A stretch of DNA of 64,000 bases, taken from NCBI GenBank assembly GCA_008330645.1, contig VLTN01000074.1:62001-126000 (forward strand), read 5' to 3'. The notes under the pieces are model-generated. The model made no database searches, was not told the origin of the DNA, and saw nothing but the letters and a program-made list of their open reading frames with translations. The DNA comes from Cafeteria roenbergensis. Lineage: Eukaryota > Sar > Bigyra > Bicosoecida > Cafeteriaceae. The translations under genes were made by a program, and so were the position numbers. Below are positions 45,601-57,600 of the stretch, one piece after another. The first letter of the stretch is position 1; each line of letters starts with the position of its first letter.

Positions 45601-46362
45601 GACCCGGGTCAGTCCCGTGCCGTCCAAAGAGTGGTCGTCGCTGACCGGGGGAGGAAGCCGGTACACAAAGGGATCTGGGGCTCGCCCGGTAACTGCCAGC
45701 CACTCTTGCATGGCAGGATCGCGATCCCAGCTGCCGGAGGCAGCTCCATTCTGGGAAGGATTGGAAGGATCGCCATAGGAAGCTCTGCCACTTCCCCCAA
45801 CGACGTCGTCACTGGCCTGGTCACCGCGCCCGAAGCCTCGCAGCACGGCGCCAACGTCCCACTTCGCGTGAAACCGCATGCGGCTCTGCGCGGCCTCGAG
45901 CGCCGCATCAAGACTGGCGGCCCAAGCGGCGTCCTCGTCCACGGTGGGCTCTGCCATGAGCTGCGCCGCGTGATGGCTGGCTGATGGGGCCGGTGAGCGG
46001 CGACCATCACCGCGCAACGGCGGCGTTGCCGGGGCTGTGCCTGCAGGAATGCCTGCCACAGAAACGTCAACTGCAACCGATGAGGGTCCAGCGGCCGACG
46101 ACGAATGCGGCGACGCTGGTGCTGGTGCTGGTGCTGGTGCTGCTGGTGCTGCTGGTGGCGGTGCTGGACCCAGTGCTGAAGCTGCTGGTGGCGTTGGATG
46201 TCTCGGTGCCGGCGGGGCGGTGATGGCGCCATGACCGGCTTCTGATGGGCGAGTCGCGTCCGGGTCGTCTCCGAAGCCCGCGAATGGGGTTTGTCTCGCT
46301 GCAGTTGCAGTTTCAGTTGCAGTGTGCCCGAGGTCGCTGCGAGTCACTGCCGCATCAGCCAT
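36700..46362 (-). CDS. giant multi-pass membrane protein, about 3220 aa, unknown
   Basis: I do not recognise this protein. One uninterrupted frame of 3220 codons starts MADAAVTRSDLGH and ends AALLMMSV. A first membrane block (roughly residues 385-840) has about five hydrophobic segments (IAVLGLQLAQALLSVGGGIG, AAILCAVAVLISVTMGL, LPLAMALLALLLMLVPLPL). A long disordered, basic, Ser/Ala-rich loop follows, then a second block (about 1970-2480; for example IATAAVIVLLMVHHLL, ITLALLMVAGLV) and a C-terminal region with a beta-rich section (GATLELEVRSSVAVRVRY) and one more hydrophobic stretch. Between about 41000 and 39300 the frame becomes Cys-, Gln- and Ser-rich, while other minus-strand frames encode membrane-like segments, so introns or an assembly indel may be hidden there. 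It could be a channel, a receptor or a scaffold; nothing decides between them. It is divergent from purB. Confidence 0.65.
39633..39690. repeat. TTGCTG/TGCTGG coding microsatellite
   Basis: About nine hexamer units that the giant membrane-protein frame reads as a Gln/His run on the minus strand. It lies in the part of that gene where the correct frame is uncertain. Confidence 0.85.
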
Positions 46363-47432
46363 GCGCCGGGCGGTGTGACCGGGCAGGCCACGGCCAAGGG
46401 CTGGGTCAGCGACGTCACGCGGTGGCGTCTGACCCGGGCGAAACCGCTCTCTGTGGGGCGACCCCGGCGGAGCGAGCCAGGCAGCTAGCTGGCCTTGGTG
46501 TTGCGGGCGTGGCCGCGGCGGCGCTGCGACGCTCTGCGAGACAGGGGCCGAACGCAGCGGAGTGGGCTAGGGTCCCTGTGGTGAGGGGCGCGCGGCGGCT
46601 GGGCGGGCAATGCGGCCGACGAGGCCGGCGCCAACTATGCGCCACACAACTAGGGAGCGGCGAAGTTTTGTAATTGGGGGATTCAGCGACTCACAGTCGG
46701 GGAGCTGCACCGGACGAGCGCGCCGAACGCCTGCCTGCGCGGGGCCGAGGCGACGAAAGCCAGCCGAAGGGGCGGACGGCGGCGGCGGCGATCGAAAACG
46801 GAATCGCACGGGCGGCTGGCGGAATGCCGTGCGGCGGCGAGCGGGTGCAGGGCGAGCGGGCGTGGGGGCGTGCGCAGTTGACGCCCGGCCGTTGGGCGAG
46901 CCGATAGCGGGGCCAGAGGGGCGCGCTGGCGTGCGACCAGCGCACCTGGGGGGGGCACGCGCGTCACCAAGAACGCGCCCGGGAGCGGGACGGTGGGGCG
47001 GAGCCCCGGGGCCGGGCAATGCCGGGCGAGGTGCCAAATGCGAATGCGTGGCGGCGCGGGGTCTGACTCTCGCACAGTGTTCGGCTGCCAGTTGGGGCGC
47101 AACTAGGCTCTGCCAGAGTCGAGGAGCCGCGCCCGACTTGGAGCCGGGGGCAGGGCAAGTCACGCACTCACCAGGCTGCCATGATTGCGAGAACTGGCCG
47201 CGTCGCGGCACGGACTGCGGCAGCTGCCCTGTGAGCAGGTGCAGACTGAGCTGCGTGCCGCTGGCGCAGACCGCGGGGCAGGCCAGAGCGCCCTTGGCTC
47301 TTGTCCCGGCCAAGTTGCGGTCGGCGCAGCACGGCAGGCGCCGCACCTCGCTCGCCTGCCCCGCGCTGCACCCGCGCCCGGCCCTGATTTGCACCGTGCT
47401 GCGAGATCAAGGGCGCCTTCTCGTCGGGGGGC
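46363..47432. other. divergent promoter region, giant gene and purB
   Basis: About 1.07 kb upstream of both the giant membrane-protein gene (minus) and purB (plus). It is very GC-rich with CpG-rich stretches, and long open frames occur on both strands, but their Arg/Pro/Gly composition and lack of any family resemblance mark them as chance. A 5' non-coding exon of purB could lie here. Confidence 0.45.
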
Positions 47433-49751
47433 GTGTTGCTGGCCTTCTGGCCGCCGACCGGGTGGCTTGCCGTGCGAGCGCTTGTCGCCAGCGCCGCAGC
47501 GGGCTCTCCGGCCGTCCCCCATGCCAGCAGCGCCGTGCGCCGGGCCTCACCCCCGCCACCCCGTTCCCGGCTTTGGTCAAAACGCTGCTGCGCTGCTGCT
47601 TGTTGTGGTCGCAGTCGGCCCGCCCCCCGTGCCGGCCTCGCCGGCGCGGCAGGCGCGCTGGACCTGACTCCGCTCACGGCCATCGGCTCCGTCGACGGCC
47701 GCTACTCGCGAATGGTGGCAGACCTGAGGCCCTATTTCGGCGAGTTCGCCCTCATCAAGTACCGCGTCCTGGTGGAGGTGGCCTGGCTCAAGACGCTGGC
47801 GAACTGCGCGGTGAGCTGCAGAGCCTTTGCGGCGGGCGCTGCGCCCGCCCAGGCGCTTGCGCTGGCCGGGAGGGCCATGCCGCGCCGCAATCGCCAGCCG
47901 CCGCAGGCGCGGGTATCGCCGTCGCACTCCCAGCTGCAAATGGCCGCGCGATCTGCCCGCCCCGACCAAGTGCACGCCTCGGCTCTGCACACTGAAAACC
48001 TGTTTTTGCTGATATTCCGCAGGGGGTGCCCGAGGTCCCCGCCATGTCGGCCGACGCCCAGGCTGCCCTGCAGTCCATCGTCGACACCTTCGGCGTCGAA
48101 CAGGCGACGCGCGTCAAGGAAATCGAACGCGAAACCAACCACGACGTCAAGGCGGTCGAGTACTTCATCAAGGAGCAGGTGAGCCCGCGAAACCGCCCGG
48201 CCCCGGAATCAAGCCTTGCTGGGTTGCTGGACGCGGTCTTGCAGCGGCCCCGGCCAGGGTCTGGGCGGCGCAGCAGCGGCGTCGGCAGAACCGTCTGCAT
48301 GGTTGTTCGAGTGTTGCTGCTTCGCTCGGGCGCGCTTGCGGGCTGAGCTCCGCTTGCACGATCAGGCAGGGCTTCCGGGGCGTGCGCGCGCAACCCATCT
48401 TGTCGTGTTTTGCGCGTCTCTTCTGTTGTTGTTTTTCTTGCTTTTCTTGTTTGTGTTTCGTCTTGGCCCCATTGCCCGGACGTATCCTGCAGCTCGCCGC
48501 CGGGCCAAGCGAGCTGGGCAAGTACTACGAGTTCGTCCACTTTGGTTGCACATCGGAGGACGTCGGCAACCTTGCCTACGCCAAGTCCATCGACGACGCC
48601 AAGTGAGACCACGCATCAAGTGCGCAGCCCACCCGCAAGTGCGCGGCTCTGCCGCCTTCGCGCTGCCTCTGTGCTACCTTCGCGCTGCCCCTCTGCTGCT
48701 GCAAGGTCGCCCGCAAACTCCCCCATATATCTCTCTCTGTCCTTGTGGGCGCGCTGTTCGCCGTGTTGCCTCGGTCCGCGGCTGTCGCAGGCGCGCGGTC
48801 ATTGTCCCGCAGATGGCGGCAGTGAGAGACGAGGTGGCGCGCATGGCGGACCAGCATGCCGCCGTGCCCATGCTTGCACGCACCCACGGCCAGCCGGCCA
48901 CCCCTACCACGGTGGGCAAGGAGCTGGCCAACTTCTCGGACCGGCTCTCTCGGCACCTGGGGTCACTCGAGGCGGTCGCTCCCTGCGGCAAGTTCAACGG
49001 CGCCACCGGCTCTTTCAACGCCCTGATGGTGGCGTACCCCGACGTGGACTGGGAAACCGTCTCGAGGGAGCTGGTGAGCGACACCCTGGGCCTGGGTTAC
49101 ACGCGCTTCTCAACGCAGATCGAGCCGCACGACTGGCTGGCGGACACGATGCACGCGTCGATGCGGTACAACTCTGTGCTGCTGGATCTGGATCGCGACA
49201 TGTGGGGGTACATCAGCGCGGGGTACTTCCGCCAGAAGACCGTTGCGGGGGAGGTGGGGTCCTCCACGATGCCGCACAAGGTGAACCCCATCGCATTCGA
49301 AAACTCCGAGGGGAACCTCGGCCTCGCAAACGCAATCATGGGCCACCTTGCCGAGAAACTGCTCGTCTCCCGCTTCCAGCGCGACCTGTCCGACAGCACC
49401 GTGCTCCGCACCATCGGCACCGGTTTCGCGCACAGCATCATTGCGTACAAGCAGACGATGGTCGGCCTGTCCAGGGTGGACGTCAACACCGAGGCCCTGG
49501 ACCGCGCGCTGGACGAGAACTGGGAGGTGCTCGCCGAGCCCATCCAGACGGTGATGCGGCGCTACGGCGTGGCAGAGCCCTACGAGAAGCTCAAGGCGCT
49601 CACCCGCGGCAAGCGGCTCGACGCGGAGGGCATGCGTGCATTCGTGCGCACGCTCGAGGCGGAGGGCGTGCCTGCCGAGGCGGTGGCCGCGCTCGAGCGG
49701 CTGGAGCCGCGCACATACGTGGGAGCGGCGGAGCGGCTGGCGCGGGGCTGA
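47433..49751 (+). CDS. purB: adenylosuccinate lyase, bacterial type, about 534 aa
   Basis: Cleaves fumarate from SAICAR and from adenylosuccinate in purine synthesis. Five exons (47433-47810, 48023-48178, 48493-48602, 48791-49751 give four coding blocks with three introns; a 5' exon is possible) join in frame and follow E. coli PurB closely: LTAIGSVDGRYSRMV, ETNHDVKAVEYFIKEQ, FVHFGCTSEDVGNLAYA, the catalytic His in ARTHGQPATPTTVGKELANF, FSTQIEPHDWLADTM and the signature loop GSSTMPHKVNPIAFENSEGN with its catalytic Ser. The C-terminus EPIQTVMRRYGVAEPYEKLK, LTRGKRLDAEGM also matches. About 75 extra N-terminal residues rich in Ala, Arg, Ser and Pro precede the homology and may be an organelle (plastid or mitochondrial) transit peptide. 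Residues from the homology start are about 458, the bacterial length. The first exon boundary is uncertain; a cag before 47661 could be an acceptor. Confidence 0.92.
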
Positions 49752-50188
49752 TGCCGATGGGCGAGTGTGCCGCGACGGGTGCGCGGTCCGAGGCGCTTTG
49801 CGTGACGCAGCGCGTTGCTCCTTCAGCGCGCCAGCCACTTTGCTTGGCCTGCGCACGCGCACGCTCCCACCTGGTCGCCGGCCGGCTTGTCATTGTGCGT
49901 GTGTGTCGCAGCGCGCCCGGCAACAAGGCAGAGCGGCAACGCCAGTCGAAACACTCGCTGTGTGACGCCCCCCTCTCGACCAGACAGGGCCGACACAGTG
50001 TCCCCGCCCCGGACTGTCACAAGGTGCCTCGTAACGCAGCCTGCTGCAGCCCCCCCTGGAGCTCTGAGCGGCTGGGAACGAAAAAAAAAACCATGTTGCC
50101 ATGCTTTCCGCGCCCGGCCAATATATGGCATGTCGGCAAATAATGCCTGGCGAGCGCCCGATCGCCGGCACTGCGCTCCTGCGGGGCG
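49752..50188. other. spacer between purB and the WD40-BTB-Kelch gene
   Basis: This 437-bp stretch holds the 3' end of purB and the promoter of the next plus-strand gene. There is an A10 run near 50081-50090 and an ATATA at 50121, about 68 bp before the next start codon. No gene is seen. Confidence 0.4.
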
Positions 50189-53100
50189 ATGGACCTGCGC
50201 GCCGAGGAGTCCTGTCGGCCATGGCCTCACCGCACAATGCTGGAGTCCTTTGGCCCGCGCCAGTTTGAGTACAACCCGCGCCACGAGTCGCTGCTGGCAG
50301 TGGGCACAGTGACCGGCGAGGTGAGCGAATTTCGGCAGCGCCTCCTTTGGCCGCGCGTGCGCTCCTGCTCGAGTCTTTCGTCCCTCCCCCCAGTGCGCGG
50401 TGGTCCAGCTTGGTGCGGCCGATGAACTACGCCAGGCAGGGCGGCAGGAAGTGCGATTCCAGCGGAGAAATCGCTGGGCTGCGTGTTTGAAGCCCGAGTG
50501 TCGGCCGCACCAGCCGAGTCCTCTGTTCCGCCGAGATGCGCGCTCGGCCCTTGCGCCCGGTCCACGTGCGCCCCTCGTCGTGCTACCGCATCGCAAGCCA
50601 GTGGCTGCGCCAACAGCGCCTTGGGAGGGGGGGCGCCGTCTGTCGGTCCGCTGCCTGCCCGAGGGCGCGCCGCCCCATCCGCTGGCAAGCGCCCCGGCCG
50701 AAGCTCGCCGCCGTGCGGCAACGCGGCCAGGCAAGCCAGCCAGCCGCGGTGTGCTCGCGGCAGTGCCACCCTGGCCCAGCCTGCGGCTCTGTCGGCCGAA
50801 TCGCTCCTGGTTGCGGCCGCGAGCCAACGCCCCCTGCCACGCAGCGACGCAGGGACGCAGCGACATGGCTGCCCGGCTTCCTGCCCAGCTGTCTTCCCCA
50901 AACTCTGCCCTAGCCTGGCCCCGAGGAACCCCCCCCCCCCCGCCCCCCAATGCTGCCGCTGCCGCTGCCGCTGTCTGCGTGACCGCAGGTGCTCGTGGTG
51001 GACCACGACCGAGGAGTGCCGATCGGCTCCTTCTCACGGGCCGGCCGCTCGCCGTGAGCCCTGCTCGCCTCACTGCAGCCAGCCCAGCGTGGCTGAACCG
51101 TTCAGATGTCTGCCTGTTGCCGCCCGTGCGCTCCCCGCCCCACCGCGCTCCGCCCCCCCCTTCCCGTCTCCGCCCCACCCGCGTCGTCAACCTGAGACGT
51201 TCGGGTCCAGGCATTTTGCGTGGGCGATGTGTCCGGCGTAAAACCCCAACGCCACCTGCTGGCCCTGCTGCTTCCAACCTAACCCTTTTTGCTCCCGCCT
51301 CGCGCTGCAGAAGGGACGCCATCTTGGGCGTGTCATGGCTCAGCTCACGTCCTGACGTGTTCGTGACCGGGTCGGCAAAGGGTCTGACCCGGGTTCACCG
51401 GGTCCGCACCGGCCCGTCGCTGTGCGGGGACCTCGACGCAATGAGCGACGCGGCGGCACCGAGCAAGGAACGCTGGTTGGAGTCCCTCACGTGGCAGAGC
51501 GCAAGAGGCCTTCCCTCAGGTGAAGTGATGGACGAGGCGTCGTGGCGCGCGACGATGGGCTGCGCGCCTGCTCCGAACGAGTGTCACATCACCTCAACGA
51601 CTCTCAGCCAGTACGCCGACTTGACGTCGGTCCACGTGAACAGCACCGATGAGAAGTTGCTCTGCTCGGGGTATTCCAACGACGTGTCGGTCTACGACAT
51701 CGAAACGGGCAAGCGGGTGAGTCACGCGTCTGCCGCCGCGCAGCGCACGCCCTGCAAAGCGTTTGCAAGGCAGCCGCTTCCAGCGTGCGCAACGCGCCTG
51801 GCATGTGGCTCTGGCAAGCCGGTGATCACCAAAGCGCCCTCGGGAGTATATGCTTGCGCACAAGGAAGTGACGACAGACTCGCCACCCCCCCCAAAAAAA
51901 CAAATTCCCCGCCCGGTCCAGACCAACAACGGGGGAAGGAGGGGGGGGGTGGGGGGGGGCTCGGCCTCGCTGCTCGCGGCCATAATGGGAGCTGACCCTC
52001 TGTCGCGATCTCTCACTTATCTCACTCCCGTTATTTTTGCCGCCGCCACCGCCGCCGCCGCCGCCGTCCCTTGGCCTCGCAGGCAGTGCACTTCCGGTCT
52101 GCCCACACGGCCCACATCAACATCGCCCGCTTTGCGCACGAGTCGCCCAACGTCATGGCCACGTCCAGCTTCGACAAGACTATCAAGGTGAGACGCTCAG
52201 GCTAAAAACCTATCCTAGGCAAAGCACAGCGCAACGCGTGCCAACGCAGCCACGAGGCCAAACCAGGCCAAACCACCTGGCTCGGCGCAGGAGAGCGGGA
52301 ACGCGCGCGCGCGCGCCCCAAAGCCTTGCGGCCGTGCTGAGCCGCCTGTTCCGTCTGAGATGGCAAATAGCCACCGGCTGTTCAGCGGCCCGGCATCCGG
52401 CCAGCAGGGCACAGCCTATCGGCAAGACCGTTCCCCCGGCCCTCTGGGACCCGCAGCGCTCCTTGGGCCGCCCTCGATGGCCCCGCCTGCTGCTCACGCG
52501 CCGCGCCCGCGGCCGCCGCAGGTCTGGGATCTGCGCACCCCCAAGCGGCCCAACTACACCATCAAATCCGAGCGCGGTTTCGTCATGATCGCCTTCAGCC
52601 CCAACGACCTGACCCTGCTCGGCTCTGCCGTTGACAACGAGGTGACACTCTTCTCGTCGATGGACGGCCGCCGCCTGCTCGGCCTCGACGCCGCGCGGAC
52701 GGGCAACCGCGACAACTATACCCGCAGCTATTTCGTGAGACTCATTCGGCCAGTGACGCCCAACTATGGGTCTAAGTTGCGCTGGTCGCTTGCCGGGAGG
52801 ACCCCCCTTTCCCGGCACAGACGGCCCTACGACCGCCGCTCGCGCTCGCCTGCGGTGCTGAAACGCACGCGTCGCTCACGCGCGTCCAAGGCAGAGCCTC
52901 ACAGGCTGAACTTTGCCGCCGGCTCTGCCGCCTGCCTTGGACACCCGAGCTGCTCTGCTTGCGCGAGCGACCCTCGGCCAATGATGCCGCCGAGGCGGAT
53001 TTCCTTCCCTTGGCTGGCCGCCCGAACCCAGCTGCCTTTTTGCTGACGTGGCCTCAGCAAGCCCCTGCCATGCTATGCTATGTTCTGCTCTGCCCTGCTA

Positions 53101-54566
53101 TGCTCTGCCCTGCTCTGTTCTGCTATGCCATGCTATGCTTTGCTATGCTTTGCTATGTTCTGTTCTGCCCCCGGCGCCCTCCTCAACGCAGATGGATGGT
53201 GGCGACGTCATCGTATGCGGCTCCTCGGAGCAGCGCACCCTGCGGTACTTTTGCGCTCACACGGGGGAGTTTCTCGACTCAACGGAGCTATTCCCGGGCC
53301 GCAGTCACTCCTCGCTCTTCGTGCAGTCGCTGCGAGGATCTCCGCACAGGCAGGGCGAGTCAGTCGTGTTGGTCAACCACCGCGACTCCGCTCACGGGCT
53401 GTGCATGATCAAGACCCGCCGGATGACGTCACGACCCCCCCTGGGCATCGAGGCAGAGCCCGCGTGCGGAGAAGACGGTTTGGATGACGTGGCCATGGCT
53501 GGCGACGCACCAGCGGCAGCGGCAGCGGCAGCGGCAGCGGCAGCGGCAGCGGCATCCACCGTGTCTGCCGTCAATGAGTCGTCTGGCTCTGCCGCAGCGG
53601 GTGACGTCGGCGGCGATGCTTCCCTCTCTGCCTCGTCGTCGTCGTCGTCGTCGTCGCTCGCCCATTTGTACGCGAAACCGCCGCACTTGCCGGACAGGCC
53701 TCGTGAGACGCAGCACCTGGTGAGCGACGCGGCGTCGCTCCTTTCAGCGACTCCTTATCCCTCCCGGGGGTCAGACCCCCTCCGCGAAGTGACCCTCACC
53801 ACTGACGAAGTGGCCCCGGAAATCGCAGCAGCTGCGACACGCGTTGGAGCGGAACCACCTGAACACAGTGGCTCTACCGATCGCACGCGCCCTCAGGGGA
53901 GTGACGCCGATGACGATGACGACGAGGAGGTTGATGCTGACGTCCACGGGGACGGCGCTGGCGCTACCGCCGCTGCCGCTGCTGGCGCTGCCGCTGCCGC
54001 TGCTGGCGCTGCCGCTGCTGGGCAGAGCGCGGCGTCCTCCCAGGGACCGGAAGGATCTGGCTCTGCCGGTCCCACTTCCCTCACTGCCCGAACCTACGCC
54101 CGAAAGCGGAACGTGGCTGGCGCTGCCGGGCTGCAGTTTGCGGATGTGACGCTGCTCTGCTGGACGCTGTCGCTGCCTCGGCGAAGAGTGGTTGCGCGGT
54201 TGCACTTGGGCATGCTCAAGGCGCGGATGCCTGCCTTTGCAAGAGTGGTCAGGTCAGCTGTTCCGAGCGATGAGGTTGCGACCCCGTTTGTCCTGGCCGT
54301 TTCCCCGGACTGGGGTCTGACCCCATCGGCTCTGCAATGCGCGATTGCCTTCATCTACACTGGGACGCTGCGCTTGCCACCCTTGGGCGACGCCCTGACG
54401 TCAGTTGCCACTCTTGCTCGTGGAGCTGGTGTGGACGTCCTGCCGACCATCACCGCTGTGTCGCCGTCGCGTCACCCGCTGGCAAGCGACCATCAGTCTC
54501 TGCTGCGGTGGGCCAACACGTCCGAGGCATCGGCCGCCGCTGCCAGCCCCGCGCTGGGGCCCGCGA

Positions 54567-54618
<52 letters not shown>

Positions 54619-57600
54619 GTCAGCTGCAGCTGCTGCTGCCGCTGGCTCTACCGGGGCGCCGATCGGGCGTGCTGCCTCTGCCGGCCAGTCAGCTGACGAT
54701 GAAGTGGCATGCATTCCCGGGGACGTCGCCTTCAACGCAGCGGTTGCAGTTGCTGAGTCGGGTGTGCCCGAGCGGTTTCACGACGCCGTTTTGTCGGGAA
54801 AGAGTTTCTCCGCGGAAGCAGTCGCGTCTCTCAACCGTGAAAGCGCAGAGCTGGACTGTGACGACGTGGTGATGGACTTCCGATTCAAGGAAGACTACCC
54901 CGGCCTAGTCGCTGGGGAGGCACCGGCTCTCACGCAGTCTGACGCCGCTGCCTCGATGGGCGAGCGGTCGCGCGGATCAGCTGACCTGCCCTGGACGTGC
55001 CTGGATGGACGCGGCGGAGAGTTTGTCCGCCCGGGGTCGCTGGCCAGCGGAAGCAACCCCGCTGCAACCGATGTGACAGCGGCCGACACTGGCGAAGGTT
55101 CTTCCCTCCTGATTCAAGCGGGGTCAGACCTCGGCGAAACTGCAACTGCAACTGCAACTGCAGCTGGTGGTGACGGGTCACGGGGCGGCCTCGCGTCCTC
55201 ATCGTCGGGGCTCGCTGTGGCGGCGTCGTCGGCATATCCCCAACCGGGAACGCCTTCGTCGCCAGCAGCAGCACCAGCACCAGGAGCAGCAGCAGCAGGA
55301 GCAGCAGCAGGAGCGGCGGCGGCGGCTGCTTCTGCGGCGGGTATCGGTGCTGCCGGTGTTGGTGGCCGGCTCACCACCACGGCAAGCTCTGCCAGCGGTT
55401 TCAGCCGCCGCTTCGTGCTGCCTGCAGCAACAGTGCTTGCTGCTGAGAAGATGGGTCTCTCCCTGCCATCTGCTGTCAGTACTACAACTGCAACTGCAAC
55501 TGTCCCGATGGTGTTCGCAACCGGCTCGCCGTCAAGAGTGGTTCATGCTGTTGCCGCGTGCCACGTGGCTCTGCTTGCAGGCAGAGCCGTTGGGTCGGAA
55601 CGGCTCTGCCGATTGGCAGCCTCGCGACTGGCTCGGATGACGTCTGCTTCCACGTGGCACGAAGTGGCTCTGCTTGGAGTCACTCACCGCGACGAGCAAA
55701 TCTTTGCTGCCGCGGTTTCGTGGATGACTGGTGCGTACCCTGCCATGCTCGCCACAGGCGATGCAGCGGTTTCACCGGAGTCACTGCTCGGAGCCCCGTC
55801 GGCAGAGCTGGGTCCTGCCGTCGTTCTCCCAGCGGCACCGTTGAAGGTCACGGGCCCCGAGCTTCGACAGGCAACTGCAACTGCAACTGGAGCTGACGCT
55901 GCAACGGCAACTGCAGCGACGGCCGACGCTGTCGGGCCGGATGCTGTTTCAGGCAGAGCCACTTCCAACAGAGCCACTTCGTCGGATGAGGCCAGCGGGG
56001 GCGGAAGACTTTCCAATGTGCGGCGTGCGCTGCCGGCCGCTGCCGCGGAGGCAGCGGCTTCACAGCTGCGCATGGCGGGGCAATGGCCGCAGCGGCCGCC
56101 TGTGGACGACTTCATCGATCGCGAAACCGCTGCCGTGTCGGTCGCGTTTGCATCCATCGGCGATCGGATGAAGAAGTCAGCAGGGGAGCCAGCACGCATT
56201 GTACGTGAAACCGCTGTGGCAGTGGTCACTGCTGCGTCACAGCTCCATCAGTCGTCGACGTCAGCGATGCCCTTTGATTGCAGCCGTGTCGTGCAGAGCC
56301 AGCGAGTGCGCCTGTCAACGCCGTCGGCAGAGCTGTCGTCGGTCAACGACGCCGACACCGGCCTCGTCCGTCCTGATGCCGCCGGATACGCCGACGCTTC
56401 CCATGAGGGCGGCAGAGGCGGAACGTTCGAGTGGCGAGTTCCAGCCAGGTTCGTCATTGACGACGACGACGACGACGACGGCGATCACGACGGCGACGGC
56501 GGCGGTGGTGGTGGTGGTAGTGGTGGTGGTAGTGGTGGTGGTAGTGGTGGTGGTAGTGGTGGTGGTAGTGGTGGTGACGGTCGGGGCAGCAGCAGCGGCC
56601 ACGACGACGAAAGCGGTGACGACGACGATAGCGATGACGACGGCAGTGGCGGCTCTGCCGGCAAGCCATCAGCTGCAATGCGCTGTCAGGTTGCGTTTCT
56701 CAAGCAGTCGGAGCTTGTGACAGCGCGCACTGCGCGGTTCCTGTGGCGGGTCGTTCTCCGCGACCTGGATCCAACGGACAAACCACCCATGCCACCACTG
56801 CCGCTGGAGGGTCCTCGCGACACCACCAACAATCCAGCCTCAAAGAGTGCAACTGCGGCTGCAGCTGCAACTGCAGCTGCTGGTGAGCCGTTCAACCCGG
56901 ATTCGGCCATCACTCTTGCGTCAGCTGCCAGCCATCTCTCCAAGAGACTGGAGCAGGCGGTGAAACAGTTTGCCCAAAACGACGGCAAGACTGTGCGCGC
57001 GGCCGCGAGAGACGCCGTCCTGAGGGCACGCAGTGACCCCAAGGCAACTGCAGCTTCGACTTCAACTTCAACTTCAACATCAATGTCAATGGACGGCAAG
57101 CGCCCCGGTGGACTGCCAGGAATGGCGACGCTTCTCGAAATCGTGAGACGTGTCTCGCACCCCTCGGTGTCGCAGTGCGCCGTCGACGTCATTGCGGCGC
57201 TGCAGACTGAAACCGTCAGCGCGTGGGCTTCGCGTCACATCACCGCCCTATCACTGGCTCTGCCGACCATCCTTTCAACCGCAAACCTCAACTCCGCACC
57301 TGCGCCAACGCCTGCAGAGGCAGCATCAGCGGCTGCCAGTGCAGCCGCAGCGGCAGCGGCAGCAGCGGCAGCACCGACTCAAACTGCAACTGCAACTACG
57401 ACTGGGACTGCAACCTCTGTCATCACGACTGTGGAGCCGGACTGTGCAGAGCTGCAACAGTGGGTAGAGCCACGCGTCATGCGTTGGCTGGGGACAGGGC
57501 CCAGAGCCCAAAGCTCCCCCATTGCAGCTGCAGTTGCACTAGCAGTTGAAGCTGCAGACCTGCCTCTCGGTGACATCATCCGCGAAACCGCGCGGCGGCG

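Noticed and set aside
46610-47995. A 461-codon plus-strand frame before purB
   Set aside because: It overlaps the first purB exon in another frame and has chance-like Arg/Gly/Pro/Cys composition.
56457-56700. Poly-Thr/Arg-His frames opposite the Asp/Gly tract
   Set aside because: Complementary-strand reading of GAC and GGT trinucleotide runs inside the BTB-Kelch exon.
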